Below, piece by piece: positions 10,919 to 22,575 of a stretch of 64,000 bases of DNA (positions are counted from its first letter, which is position 1; the number at the start of each line of letters is the position of its first letter). The notes below the pieces were generated by a model. It worked only from the letters and a program-made list of their open reading frames with translations. It was not told the DNA's origin and made no database searches. The stretch comes from Parietaria judaica. Lineage: Eukaryota; Streptophyta; Magnoliopsida; Rosales; Urticaceae. Both the position numbers and the translations under genes were made by a program. The stretch lies in NCBI GenBank assembly GCA_954871525.1, contig OX940860.1, positions 20,244,001 through 20,308,000 of the forward strand. The letters run 5' to 3'.

Positions 10919-12013
10919 ATATATATTTTTTAAAGCAATTTGATTTCATTCAATCAAATAAGTTGGGGAGAAAAATCCCTCAACACCGTTGCTACAAGCC
11001 ACTCCGGGCAATAAGGACACATAAGGTCCGATACAAAAGAAGAGAGACGTCTCTTAGCCAAAGCATTGGCCACCTCGTTACATTCCCGTGGAACCCAAGT
11101 CCACTCTCCGGTCCCGCCTAGTTCGCGGCCGAGCTCCCACACCTCCGCAATAATCGGGCCTTGCAAGCCCAACGTGTCTCGTGCCTTGGTGAGTTGGGAG
11201 GCACGTAAGCAATCCGTCTCGGCATGTTCAATATTCCACCCCCGATCGCGAGCAAAGAGAAACCCTCGTCGCATCGCAATGCACTCTCCGGTAAGTGCCG
11301 AATCGACATGGTCAACTAAAGAAGCCAATACTCCCATGACCCGACCGTGGTGGTCTCGGACAACCGCTCCCACTGCTGCCCGTCCCGTCTCCCCGTCCCA
11401 TGCCGCATCGACGTTGAGCTTGAGGCTCCCCGCTACCGGCCCGGACCAAGCCCTCGGTACCACCTCCCTCGGCGAACGGTGGTCCTCCGTCGTGTGCGCA
11501 CAACGCTTGAAACTTGTGAACCATCCGTCGACTTCTTCCACCCAAGTCTCTGAGGCCCGTACACGGTGCTCGAAGAGACGAAGGTTGCGGTCGGACCACG
11601 CCCCCCAAATTAGCCCGCAAAAGAGCTCAAAATGCGGTTTGGAAAGACTCTCGAGCGCCCGGTAGCATAGTTCCCGAAACGGAATCTCCCCGGTCTTTTC
11701 CACCCATCGGTGGATCGTCGATGATGCCCAAATGTCCTTGGCCCTCTCACATCCCCAAACGGCATGTAAGGCGTCCTCTGGGAGCGTCCCACAAAAGTTG
11801 CAAAAGGGTAGAACGTTTACCCCTCGAATTCGAAGTGCCCCGTTGGTCGGAAGAGCTTCCGACCATGCACGCCATACCATGTGTTTCACCTTCGCGGGGA
11901 TCGCCGTTCCCCACAAAGCTTTCCACCAATTCGGTTCCCCCCTTCCTGAGCCCGAAGGTTCGCTCCAAGCTTCCGACCTAGCCAGTCGATAACCGGACCC
12001 CCTAAACCCTAAA
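10919..12013 (-). mobile_element. 5'-truncated LINE with 17-bp TSD
   Basis: A non-LTR retrotransposon fragment of 1,095 bp lies in minus orientation. A perfect 17-bp duplication, GAAACCTGCCTTTATAT, flanks it (10902-10918 and 12014-12030). On the minus strand its 3' end carries an A/TA-rich tail next to 10919, and its 5' end breaks off inside the reverse-transcriptase ORF at 12013. This is the expected product of target-primed reverse transcription that stopped early. Perfect TSDs and an uninterrupted reading frame suggest a recent insertion. Confidence 0.93.
10954..12012 (-). pseudogene. LINE ORF2 C-terminal part: zf-RVT and RNase H domains
   Basis: The frame is open from the truncation point (12012) to a stop at 10954. 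It starts with the reverse-transcriptase-associated zinc-binding domain (WWKALWGTAIPAKVKHMVWRAW, then CNFCG...ALHAVWGCERA) and continues with an RNase H domain of the RVT_3 type: LNVDAAWD carries the first catalytic Asp, ALTGECIAM the Glu, AETDCLRA the next Asp and NEVANALAKR the last acidic site. Endonuclease and reverse-transcriptase domains are absent because of 5' truncation, so it cannot act alone. I see no frameshift or stop in the remaining domains. Confidence 0.9.
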
Positions 12014-12119
12014 GAAACCTGCCTTTATATGATATACTCTATGAGTTTTGTCAAGGTTATTAAGCTCACAATGCTAATATAAGGCAATAATTTATTCATG
12101 TAAACCAAAAACACCCACG

Positions 12120-12192
12120 CACGTGACGTACAACTTGACTTACCGTTATTTACCAAGTGGATAGCCATCATATTCTAAAGTCCACGTGACGT
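12120..12192. promoter_or_regulatory. duplicated G-box/ABRE-like motif upstream of EXO70
   Basis: CACGTGACGT occurs at 12120-12129 and again at 12183-12192, each followed by a GTTATTTACC phrase. CACGTG is the core G-box, bound by bZIP and bHLH factors in plants. The pair lies about 550-620 bp ahead of the EXO70 start codon. AGTCAA and GGTCAA (W-box cores on the reverse strand) occur near 12533 and 12548. Function is inferred from motif identity only. Confidence 0.45.
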
Positions 12193-12596
12193 TATTTACC
12201 CAACGACTTTCTAAAAGCACAAAACCAAATACAAGCTTTATTAACATCATTACCCATAACGTAATTTTCATGCAAGCTAAAGCAATAAATATACATACAC
12301 ATATATTATATATTTTATTTTACTGCCATCATTTGCAGCAAGAAAGAAACTTCGTTTAAAATATCTTGTCTTTGACTACGACCATTATTACCATTTCTGT
12401 TTTAGCAATGCCTAACCTACAACTCCTCCTAAAAACTTGGCCAAAACTTTATTAAATAAATAAACATATAGTTAATAAAATATAAATATAACCGCGTAAT
12501 GGTACACGCTGAAGCACACCATTATAAATCATAGTCAACTGTTTCTGGTCAAACATACCCTTATTGTCATTTTCTCCTTCTCTCGTCAAAATCTTC

Positions 12597-12604
12597 TATA
12601 TATA
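12597..12604 (+). promoter_or_regulatory. TATA box of the EXO70 gene
   Basis: TATATATA followed by CCCC is the best TATA candidate, 135 bp ahead of the start codon. This would place transcription start near 12630 and give a leader of roughly 100 bases in the AT/C-rich sequence that follows. Confidence 0.55.
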
Positions 12605-12738
12605 CCCCTTCGTCTTCATCTTCACATCCTCATCCACTCATCGTTTCAATTCAATCATTCAATTCCAGACCAAAACAAAACCCTAAAGCCAAGCAAGAGC
12701 ACTCGTGATCTTATCCACTCTGATTCGAAACCCGTTTC

Positions 12739-14664
12739 ATGCCAAAGAAAGCTTCGTTGATAACCATGTTGTTCCGATCCGCTTCTCCGTCTCCGGCGAG
12801 CTCTCCGACCAGAAGCTCCCTCCCTTCTTCCTCCCCGACTCACCGCACATTCTCGGAGTCGATGATGGACGACAACATCGACACCGCTCAGGCCTTGATT
12901 CTCCGCTGGGACTCCGACACCAACCACAACCGAGATGTCTCCACCAGTGGTAGCAGCAGTAACACCAGCAGTCTCTTCCATGGCGACAGGCAGGAGGCGA
13001 AGCAGTACCTGAGCTCCGTCAAGGACTTGCAGTCGGCGATGCACTTCTTCATCTCTCGCTCCGACTCCTCGGAGAAGCTGATCAGAGCTCAGACGCTGAT
13101 GGAGAAGGCGATGAGGAGATTGCAGAAGGAGTTTTACCAGATCCTGTCGTCGAATCGCCAGTACTTGGACGGGGAGTCGGTCTCGAACCACTCGTCGAGG
13201 GCTTCGACGATCTCGAGCTTCTCCGACTTCGAGGAGGAGATCGAGGACGAGCTCCGGGAGACGACCGAGTCGATCTCTGAAGTGGAGCGAGTGTCGGAGG
13301 CGGCGATGACGGATCTGAGATTGATTGCGGATTCGATGATCGCGTCTGGTTACGCGAAGGAGTGCGTCAAGATCTACACCATGATCCGGAAGTCCATCGT
13401 CGAGGAAGGGCTTTACCACCTCGGGGTGGAGAAGACGACGCTGTCTCACGTTCTGAAGACGGACTGGGAGGTTCTCGAGATCAAGATCAAGAGCTGGCTC
13501 AGTGCCGTAAAGGTCGCCGTCAAGACGCTCTTTTACGGCGAGCGGATTCTCTGCGACCACGTCTTCTCCGCCTCGGCCAACATCCGGGAATCGTGCTTCA
13601 CCGAGATCGCGGCTGAAGGCGCGGCGACCTTGTTCTCCTTCCCGGAGATGGTGGCTAAGTGCAAGAAGGCGCCGGAGAAGATGTTCCGCACCCTGGACAT
13701 GTATGAGACCATCTCCGACCTCTGGCCGGAGATCGAGTCTATCTTCTCGTTCGAGTCGACCTCTGCCGTCCGATCCCACGCCGTGAACTCCCTCCTCCGG
13801 CTCGGCGACAACGTGAGAGTCACGCTAGCCGACTTCGAAGCCGCCATCCAGAAGGACGCTTCACGAGCGCCCGTCCCTGGGGGCGGTGTCCACCCACTCA
13901 CCCGCTACGTGATGAACTATCTTGCGTTCCTGGCCGACTACAGCGAAGTCCTCGCCGACATCTTTGCCGATTTCCCCATGACGTTCCAGACGGCTCTCCC
14001 GGAGTCCTACTTTGGAGCATTCGAGCACGACGAGGCCTCGTCGTCGCCGATCGCCATGCGCTTCGCGTGGCTCGTGCTCGTCCTGCTCTGTAAGCTGGAT
14101 GGCAGGGCCGAGCTGTACAAGGACGTGGCGCTTTCCTACATCTTCTTAGCCAACAATCTCCAGTACGTCGTCAATAAGGCCCGGGGATCGAATATCCGGT
14201 TTCTCCTCGGCGACGAGTGGGTGGCGAGGCACGATGAAAAGGTGAAGCAATACGCGGCGAATTTCGAGCGCGTGGGGTGGAGCAAGGTGTACGCAACGCT
14301 GCCGGAGAATCCGACTGCGGACATCTCGTCGGAGCAGACCAAGCACTTCTTCAAGACGTTCAATGTGGCGTTCGAGGATGCGTACCGGAAGCAGAGTTCG
14401 TGGGTGGTGCCCGACGCAAAGCTGCGCGACGAGATCAAGGTGTCGGTGGCGCGTCGGCTCGTGCCGGTTTACCGTGAGTTCTATGAGAAGCACCGCGACG
14501 GGCTGGAGAGACTGTGCGGGTCGGAGTCACTGGTGATTTACGCCCCCGAGAATCTGGATAATTACCTGTCGGACCTGTTCTTCGGGACCGGGAGTGGCGC
14601 CTCGTCGGCTTCATCGTCGCCGTCGCGGTCGTGGCACACGCGCGGTAAGAGAGGCGGGCGTTGA
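12739..14664 (+). CDS. EXO70H-like: exocyst subunit EXO70, EXO70H-like
   Basis: A single exon encodes 641 residues, the usual length of plant EXO70 proteins. EXO70 is a subunit of the octameric exocyst that tethers secretory vesicles to the plasma membrane. The N-terminus (MPKKAS, then a Ser/Pro-rich stretch to about residue 40, then FSESMMDDNIDTA) is typical of the intronless H group. An acidic linker (residues 164-186) precedes the helical Exo70 domain from about residue 250 to 625, with the family phrases AVKTLFYGERILCDHVF (259-276), VHPLTRYVMNYL (384-395), SYIFLANNLQYV and ENLDNYLSDLFF near the end. The basic C-terminus (RGKRGGR) fits membrane lipid binding. The start is the first ATG after a TATA box; Met10 is an alternative. 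H-group members in other plants are tied to defence and secretion, which would fit the W-box cores upstream, but this is inference. Confidence 0.97.
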   Translation: MPKKASLITMLFRSASPSPASSPTRSSLPSSSPTHRTFSESMMDDNIDTAQALILRWDSDTNHNRDVSTSGSSSNTSSLFHGDRQEAKQYLSSVKDLQSAMHFFISRSDSSEKLIRAQTLMEKAMRRLQKEFYQILSSNRQYLDGESVSNHSSRASTISSFSDFEEEIEDELRETTESISEVERVSEAAMTDLRLIADSMIASGYAKECVKIYTMIRKSIVEEGLYHLGVEKTTLSHVLKTDWEVLEIKIKSWLSAVKVAVKTLFYGERILCDHVFSASANIRESCFTEIAAEGAATLFSFPEMVAKCKKAPEKMFRTLDMYETISDLWPEIESIFSFESTSAVRSHAVNSLLRLGDNVRVTLADFEAAIQKDASRAPVPGGGVHPLTRYVMNYLAFLADYSEVLADIFADFPMTFQTALPESYFGAFEHDEASSSPIAMRFAWLVLVLLCKLDGRAELYKDVALSYIFLANNLQYVVNKARGSNIRFLLGDEWVARHDEKVKQYAANFERVGWSKVYATLPENPTADISSEQTKHFFKTFNVAFEDAYRKQSSWVVPDAKLRDEIKVSVARRLVPVYREFYEKHRDGLERLCGSESLVIYAPENLDNYLSDLFFGTGSGASSASSSPSRSWHTRGKRGGR

Positions 14665-16424
14665 TGCGCGTGTGTGGGGACCGGTTGGCCGTTGGGCTTG
14701 GCTTGTCTGCTGCGTTTGTCAACGTGTGGTGAATATTGTAAAGAATTGTCTTATGCGGAATGTGTTATTTTTTTACTATTATTGTAAAGATATTTTATTT
14801 ATTTTTGTTATATTGAGAACGTGTGGTGAATATATTCGCGCGTCTTGTGTATGTGCAATTGGGCAACTTGTAGAGAGGATTTTGAGAAGTAAACAAAAAA
14901 AGTATAAAATTTTATGATTTTAGTTTATTATTATTGCGTAAAATTCAGTAATTTTCACGCATTATTCTCATCGTTCAAAGTTCCCACTTTCAGTAAATAG
15001 CTCTGAATCTTTTTTTTTTTTTCTTTCTTTTTCGCGGGAATTATAGCTCTTAATCTCTGATATCACTTCGTTGGACGATTTTGCCATCTATATATCAATG
15101 TGCAATTAAAAGCTTCGAAACAGGGAGTGATTAATCAGACTTGTTTTCGTCTGTGCGAACTTCGTCGCTGCGTAAATCAAAACTCGAGTACTTGCAAAAC
15201 AAAGGTTAACGAAAAAACTCCGGGAAGACTGAGTCGCGGACTAGGTCACTCTCTTTAAGGTATTTTGCGGCTCTGCCTCGTGCTCGCAGTTCGTGTATGC
15301 CTTGTCACCTTAAGGATAAAAAAACAACCCAGATCTTTTCTGTCTCGACCGAAATCGTGAACTCTGTATCGATCGGAATCACTCAAACCCTCCGAAATAT
15401 TTTGCTCGAAATACTGTGTAAAGCTCTGCGATATACCGACGGGAAGAAAAAAGAATGTGGAGAAATACCTGTTCGGATTTGACTGACCAAACCAAATGTT
15501 GAGACTGAATATTTTCCATGTCAGATATAATTTTCGCAAATAATTAATTTTGGCAAAAGTATTTATAGTTTTAATTACGGTAAAAATACCAATTAAACTT
15601 TCGACCAAAATAATTATGTTTGCACAAGAATACTCAATGCACGCACGCACGCACCACCCCACACCACACCACACCTCGCAACGTCCGGCCGCGGCGCGTA
15701 GTGGTGGTGCATTTGAGTGAGTCTTCTCTCCTTCACAAAATTGTATGACCCAAAAGGCTCAAGTTTTTAGTTCAATTATTTGGTTTATAAACCATTCTAA
15801 ACACTTGTCTCAACCAATGGGGGACTCTTTGTGAAAGAGAGGAAAACTATGCAAAACAAAATTTCATTACTTGTAAAATAAGTTCTAACAAAAATCAGTT
15901 ACTCATTTAATATATCTAAACAACTTTAACATGCGTCAATAAATCTTTAACATGCATCTTAGCTTTGCTTTATGCCTGATCGTGCTTAACTATAGTGAAA
16001 TTATGTTCATAAGATTCAATACCTATAAGCGAAAGTACTCAAGTGTTGTTAGACAGCTTGTTAACTTGAGATAATTCCAAAGGAGAACAACTTCTTTTCT
16101 TTTATATATTCTTTCTTGATGATAACTACTCGTTGTTTTTCTCTCCCTAAAAAACAGCATATAAAATAAGAAGTAGAATCTCCAAAAAGGTTATTCACAA
16201 GATACAAGCTTACACTTCCCCACACCAAATCAGAGCCACATATTTTTATTTTTATTTTTATTCTTTGTATTTAAGCAAAAAATGTGCACTTGATAGTCCA
16301 TGCCTGAGCCGATCACGTGTCAATTTCGTCATTATAATATCTTGGACTATTCATATTATCAGCAACATAATTGAAGGAGAATGAGGGTACAGTGAAGTTT
16401 GAGGACTTAAATGGAAAATTCCGT
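14665..16424. other. EXO70 3' flank and AT-rich intergenic DNA
   Basis: The first few hundred bases should hold the EXO70 3' UTR; no unique polyadenylation signal stands out. Near 15575-15608 a phrase TTAATTACGGTAAAAATACC resembles a decayed MULE terminus. A (CACG)/(CCACA) simple-sequence tract lies at about 15640-15675. No gene is supported. Confidence 0.55.
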
Positions 16425-16438
16425 TGGCCACTATACTT

Positions 16439-17016
16439 TTTTTTTTATTTAAGAAAGATGAGCCTTATTAAACCCTTTGAGTCCCCCGAACGGGTGCGGC
16501 TCGAGAGGGAAGAGTACTCCATATCAAATTACCATTGGCCACAGCCATGCGAGCGTCTCGAACAAGGGTCGGGACTCCCTGATTAAATCTTGAATCATTT
16601 AAAAGAAGAAGTTCAACACTTGGCGGAACAGACTCCAACCAAACAATATTTCCTCTAAACTTAACAGCGAGTTTCGCAAGAACGTGCGCGATTTCATTAC
16701 AACTTCTCGGATTAAAAAAGAAATCCACATATTCCAGCCGAATAGCTTTCCGATGGATATCAGAGGTGATGTAGCCCAAATCAGAAAGAGAGGTGGAATT
16801 ACTTTTTAAAAATTTAACCACCCCCCGACAATCCGACTGTATTCGAATCTTCGTCCAGCTCGTATGCCCATTCTACTCCTCGACGAATAGCAGAAGCCTC
16901 CGCAAGTTGGGGAGATAACCCTTGCCTGTAGAAATTGATACCCAAACCAAGGACTCGATTCTCGTGATTACGAACCACTAAGCCAATTCCATAACCCTAT
17001 CCACGGCCCGCCCCGC
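16439..17016 (-). mobile_element. 5'-truncated LINE with 14-bp TSD
   Basis: The insert of 578 bp is flanked by a perfect 14-bp duplication TGGCCACTATACTT (16425-16438 and 17017-17030). On the minus strand it ends in an A-rich tail adjoining 16439. It encodes only the end of a LINE RNase H domain: IRIQSDCRGVV with the catalytic Asp, NPRSCNEIAHVLAKLAVKF, and upstream, in another frame, GLVVRNHENRVLGLG and QLAEASAIRRGVEWAYEL. A frameshift between these two parts (about 16855-16870) shows that it is dead. It is a different LINE lineage or age from the copy at 10919. Confidence 0.88.
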
Positions 17017-17030
17017 TGGCCACTATACTT

Positions 17031-17404
17031 CTACTTTATGAATAAATGGTACAAATGTCCCTTCAGTATAAACTCCTACCAGAAATGCCCCATATAATTT
17101 CAATTAATTACCGAGCGTGATTAGTACACTAGATTTTCAAGACTCCCATGAAGCTCTAGCTATTAGAGAATCGGTAAGATGAAAAAATAATGAAAATATC
17201 CTCATACAACTTCTGTGTGCACGAGTATTAATGGTGAATCTCATCTTGCCAGTTACAGAATTATACTTATTATGCTTACAGATCTTTTTCTTGTTCGATT
17301 AGCTAGATCATTTCTTTATTTAAGATTCGACAATAAAACGACGTGTGATTTATACTGATTTATATACGAAAGTCGTACACGAATAGGGAGTAATTAAAAT
17401 GTTA
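17031..17404. other. AT-rich intergenic DNA, no gene
   Basis: Nothing is recognised between the LINE and the next MULE. Confidence 0.6.
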
Positions 17405-17413
17405 TTTTTTTAA

Positions 17414-19021
17414 GGGTTATTACCGGCATATGTTCCTGGTTTTTGCAAACATCTACTTCTGTTCTCGTTCTTTTTTTTTTCTCGGCATATATTCCATAAG
17501 TCTTAAAACGTATTCAAAGTCAACCTGCGTTAACACTTCCGTTCCGTCTATGTCCGTTAGTTTGTCACGGCCTTAATACCGGCATATGTTCCCGTTCTTT
17601 TGCAAATATCCTACTGATGTTCCCGTTCTTTCTATTTATGATTTTTTTTATCATTTAAAAAAAAAGTACTAATTTTTTACATTTTTTATTTTCTTAATAA
17701 TATTTTTTTATACGATAAAAGTGCCATTTTTAGATGATACTAATTATTTTTAAGCGGTAAAATTACTCTTTTTTTTTAAATCTTCATTGTCTCATCGATG
17801 TAGAATTGATCTTCATTTTTAATCCAGAAATCCTCTTTCGTTGTGGAAGTCTTTGATCTCCGCTTCTAACAAGCTCTCAAATCCTTAATTACAAACCCTA
17901 ACCAAAGCACCAACCAATCGAATTGCCACAAAACCACGGTTCTCACCGACACCCGCGAGCTTCCGTCGTGGGAGGGTTCGGTGCCGAGGAGAATTGGCAT
18001 TGGGCAGAAGCAATAAAGACACAAAGGAGGTTCTAGTGGACCGAGGTTGGGATCACCATGACCGATGACTATAGGAAAGCCATCAATGACCTGTCTCCGA
18101 AGTGTTGGAAAATATTGCAATGAAAATAAAATTGAGATAGCATCAAGTGGGTCGAAACGTTGAACATCTGAGTTGAACGCTTTCGTCAAAATGAAGTATC
18201 GAAAGCTATCTAGATATTATGAGTTTGCTTCCCATTAATTTTTCACTCTGTAATTTTAATTTTTTATAGCTTCCTATTGTTTTATGTTGTGAGTCTTTGG
18301 GTAATGGAGTTCAAGGAGTCTTAGTTCGCTAGCGAACTTTGAAATGTTATGAAGTTTGGGGTTGACCGATTATATCATGGGAAGCTAATTGCCTAACGAA
18401 ACTCGAGCACGTAGATGAGGCGAATCAAGCTTTAAGGAGAGATTCCAACGCGTCTCGGGAATCACTAATGTTTTCTATTTACAGGATATCAAGAACAATT
18501 TTTGGACAAAAGAGATAAGCCGATGCTCGTCAAATTCAATAACACATCGATATGTATTTTGAATTTACTCGCTACTATTTTTCTATAAATTATTTCTCAT
18601 ATATTATCATCTCTAGAAAATATACCTACCGTTGCAAGGCTGTGAAACTCGGGCTCTGCTCGAACCAATCGGTGAAGATGAAGTTTGTCGAGGTGTACAT
18701 GACACGTGGCAAAAACAAACGGATATAGACGGAAGTATTAACAGAGGTTGAATTTGAGTATGTTTTAAGACTTATGGAATATATGCCGCTAAACAAAAAA
18801 AGAACAGGAACATAAGTCGGATATTTGCAAAAGAACGGGAACATATGCTAGTCTCAAGGGCGTGACCCATGGCAAATACTAACGGACATAGACGGAAGTG
18901 TTAACGGAGGTTGACTTTGAGTACGTTTTAAGACTTATGGAATATATGCCGCGAAAAAAAAAGAACGGGAACATAAGTCGGATGTTTGCAAAAGAACGGG
19001 GACATATTCCGGTAATAACCC
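17414..19021. mobile_element. non-autonomous MULE with tandemly doubled ends
   Basis: Termini are GGGTTATTACCGGCATATGT on the left and GGGTTATTACCGGAATATGT on the right (reverse complement). A perfect 9-bp duplication TTTTTTTAA flanks it (17405-17413 and 19022-19030), although it is low in complexity. The terminal unit is repeated inside each end: a second copy starts near 17570 on the left and another unit spans about 18700-18850 on the right, so each end carries two terminal-like units. The interior (17760-18620) is less AT-rich and may be captured host DNA, as in Pack-MULEs; the 107-codon minus ORF at 17866-18189 has no recognisable domain. Confidence 0.8.
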
Positions 19022-19960
19022 TTTTTTTAATTATGTACAAGGGGTCTACTTTTTGAAAGTAAAAAGACAGTTTTGCCAACAATCAAAAGTTCAGGGGAAA
19101 AGTACGATGATATGAAAAGCTCTAGGGGCAAATCTATATATATATAAAAGGAAAATCTCACTACAATTAACATGTTATCTAGAAAGCTTGAAAATCCACA
19201 ATGCTCTCATTCTAAAATTTCAAGAATTTTGATTTACTTTTCTACTATTTTTCAATCAATTCAATACATGACATTTCAACTTCCGCGCCCCTTCTACGCC
19301 AGATTTACATGAGATTCTATCATTCATTTTCATTCATTTAATTAATAAAATTATGAGATCATTTATTTTGACAGCCTTTTACCCTTCCTTCTCCATTCCT
19401 CACCCTACCCCTTCCATGCGAGGGTTTTTCTCTTCCACGTCACGCCGGAGTCTCCCCTCGCGCGACGCCAATCTTTCGGTACGCTGCGATTGCGAATTAT
19501 GGAATGGAATGAGGGCTTAAAATCAACTGGGCGGAGAATTTTCCTTTTGATTTTCCCTTTTTCTGATCCTTTTGCTAATCCAAGTTGATTCATTGTTGAA
19601 ATTCTGAATTCTGGATTCTTCCTGGTTCTTGTGATGTGATGATATTTTCACTTGAAGCTATCCATGAAAGAAGATTAGGTCTGTTTCACCATTTTCTTTG
19701 AGGTTTTGCGTTATGCTTTGGTAATATAGTTCCTGTAAGTCTTTAGAACTAATTAGTTTTGTGTATTTATGTGTGTTGTATGTATATATATCCGAGGAAC
19801 ATTGCTAATGGAGCTAGGTGGACGCATATAAATACCCGATCGCTGAACTTATCGATATCATAGGTAAATTAGATTTAAGTGATATCGTGGTACCATATTC
19901 TAAGTCTTTGTAACATTAGAGATATTTTTTAATCATGATTCATGGCAAGGTCTTGAAAAC

Positions 19961-20525
19961 AAATTCGTTCGAGCAGGTCATTCACACGACGAGCTTTGAC
20001 TCGGCTGATTATAACTAATTCTTCGGTGTAAAGAATGGAAGATGGCAGACAACACGACGGTGGAAGACATAAGATGGACTATTACCGAGCTTTACACAAT
20101 TCGGTAAGTGTCCCATTACTTCTATAGAAAAAGCTGTGAGAAAGTAGCATTGTACAATTGCTTATCATATTATTTATAACGAAATTTCTAGGAATGACTA
20201 TAATATAGTTTGCTTAGATTTATTTTGTACACTATAAATCCAAATTCGTTTGAGCAGGTCATTCACACCACGAGCTTTGCCTCGGCTGATTATAGCCATT
20301 TCCTAGGTGTAAAGAATGGAATATGGCATACAACACGAAGGTGAAAGACATAAGGTAGACTACTGTCGAGCTTTACACAATCCGGTAAGTGTCCCGTTAC
20401 TTCTATAGAAAAAGCTTTGAAAAAGTAGCATTGTACAATTGCTTATCATATTATCTATAATGAAATTTCTACGAATGGCTATAATATAGTTTGCTTGGAT
20501 TTATTTTGTACAATATAAATCCAAC
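19961..20525 (+). repeat. two tandem copies of a 281-bp exon-like module in the Helitron
   Basis: Two copies (from 19961 and about 20242) share most of their sequence. Each holds a segment between an acceptor-like GAGCAG and a donor-like GGTAAGTG. The first copy includes a short frame, MADNTTVEDIRWTITELYTI, ending at the donor-like site; the second copy carries changes that break it. This looks like a captured exon with its flanking introns duplicated inside the element. Confidence 0.7.
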
Positions 20526-20538
20526 TTAGAATTAACGT

Positions 20539-21090
20539 AGTGTGTTTTTTATTTTATCAATACCATAACCGAGCTTCACCATGCAAATTAATTGGTGTCG
20601 GGTCTACGACCACCGAGCAGAGTTTGTTTTCTGGTTTACTTTGATTGCTTTAATTTTTTTCCTCTGTATGGTTTTGTCTATCAATCTGCACGTTATTACT
20701 ATTTTGACCGTTGATTATCCTTTTCTTGATGATCTCGACAAGTTTCTAATTTCCCGTTGTTTGGTTTAAGTTATGTCAGATGGATTTAATTGGTGCCGGG
20801 TCCATGACTGCCGAATAGAGTTTGTTTTCTGGTTTAGTGTGTTTTTTTATTTTATCAATAACATTACCGAGCTTCACCATGCAAATTAATTGGTGTTGGG
20901 TCTATGACTGCCGAACATAGTTTGTTTTCTGGTTTACTTTGATTGGTTTATTTTTTTCCTCGATATGATTTTGTCTATCAATCTGCAGGTTATTACTATT
21001 TTGGTTGTTGATTATCCTTTTCTTGATGATCCCGGCAAGTTTCTAATTTCCTGTTGTTTGGTTTAAGTTATTTCAGGTGGATTTAATTTG
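20539..21090 (+). repeat. second tandem duplication in the Helitron, about 297-bp unit
   Basis: Two units share phrases such as GAGCTTCACCATGCAAATTA, AGTTTGTTTTCTGGTTTACT and TTGATTATCCTTTTCTTGAT. The region between them also contains a partial third copy of GGTGCCGGGTCCATGACTGC. No coding potential is recognised. Confidence 0.7.
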
Positions 21091-22410
21091 ATTTTAGATG
21101 TCATGGAAGGCATATTCATTTTTGCTTTTTTTTTCTCTATTCAGGTATGTTTAGAATTTCCATAGAGTTCTCTTCAAACGGTGACCGGTGAATTAGATCG
21201 GTCTTCCTCTAAAAACATCGTCAAGCCCATTTTCTCAGCTTTGCCTCCTCTGTTCTTGATAGCTTCGTACGTTTCATACTCATCTATTCTGTGTAGGTAA
21301 TACCATTACTATTTTTGTGTGGCATGAGAGAGAGTGTATAAAAAGAATATATCTATGTATTTATAACGTGCCTTGAAATGGTTGTTTTAGTAAATTTTTT
21401 AAAGAGGAATATTTTGGGTAATATATTCTAGGGTGTTTTGATTGGGTACTAAATCCTATTTTTTATTAAAAAAAATATATACATTAAGTAGTATTCATCT
21501 ATTTATTGACAGTTTTACATTAGGTGTGCATATGCAGTTTGATCAATTTGCAGGAACAAATATTCGTAAACCTAAATCCTCTAAGCTTTTTCCTTCAAAT
21601 GATTTTCGTAAATTATTTAGACGAGATAACATCAATCATGCAGTTATTGTTTTATTCATTGAGTCTTTATCATCTCGGTACTCTCTCCATCTGCAGAAGA
21701 AAAAAAAGTACATAAAGAATTAACTTGAGGCAAGTTTTTCATCCAAAAATGTTGGGTTCATCTTCTTTTTTTATCGCTCAGTCACAATCTCCATTCGGGT
21801 ACAATTATTAGTTTTATTAATATATATTCAAATCTCATATTTTGAAAATCGCTCAGTCACTATCTCCATTCGGGTACAACATGTTGTATTATCACATATA
21901 AGATGATATATATTATCATATTTTTATTACTGCCGAGAATATCAATTTGGTATAACATGTTACATTATCACATATGCCAAACAAAGATAGTGGTTTTATT
22001 AATTTTGGTCGGGTTTAGTTTTTGATACTCTCATTGGGCTATCGTTTTAGTTTTTTACATTGTTCAATTTCCTCTTCTTATCCAGACACACGCTTGCCTC
22101 CCCCTTGCCGGTTGGTGTCCAACTTCCGTCTCTGTCGTCGAGCATGATTATCCATTGCACCCGTCCTGTCTGTGTATATGAAGATTGTTTTGTAATTTAT
22201 TTAGGAAGTTTGACGAAGTGGCAGAGACGCATGTTGCCGCCGAACAGGGTATGGTGAGGGGTTAGTGCCACCGGACATTAATTGGGTCAACATGAATCAA
22301 GAAACGTACGTGAGAATACCATTATCTATTGAAACAAGTAGTAAAGTTTCCTTCCGTCATATTTTTTGAAGTTCTGCAAATTTGACGTACCATGTATGAT
22401 TTATTATAAT

Positions 22411-22575
22411 AATTTTAGTATAATAAAATTATTATTTTCTTTTCATTTTATATAATTTTATGATTGCATTTCATATATAATTATTTATTTGGATAATTTT
22501 AGTATAATAAAATTATTATCTTCTTTTCATTTTATATAATTTTATGATTGCATTTCATATATAATTATTTATTTG
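22411..22575 (+). repeat. tandem 80-bp AT-rich duplication in the Helitron
   Basis: An AT-rich unit beginning TTTTAGTATAATAAAATTAT is present twice in near-identical form, end to end. Confidence 0.8.

Noticed and set aside
11066..11665. 199-codon plus-strand ORF over the LINE
   Set aside because: Antisense shadow of the RNase H frame of the LINE.
12655..13779. 374-codon ORF on the minus strand across the EXO70 gene
   Set aside because: It is antisense to the clear EXO70 frame, its residue make-up (Arg, Leu, Asp, His) is that of a GC-rich shadow frame, and it has no domain.
15255..15674. 139-codon minus-strand ORF
   Set aside because: AT-biased, starts in a simple-sequence CACG/CCACA tract, and has no domain.
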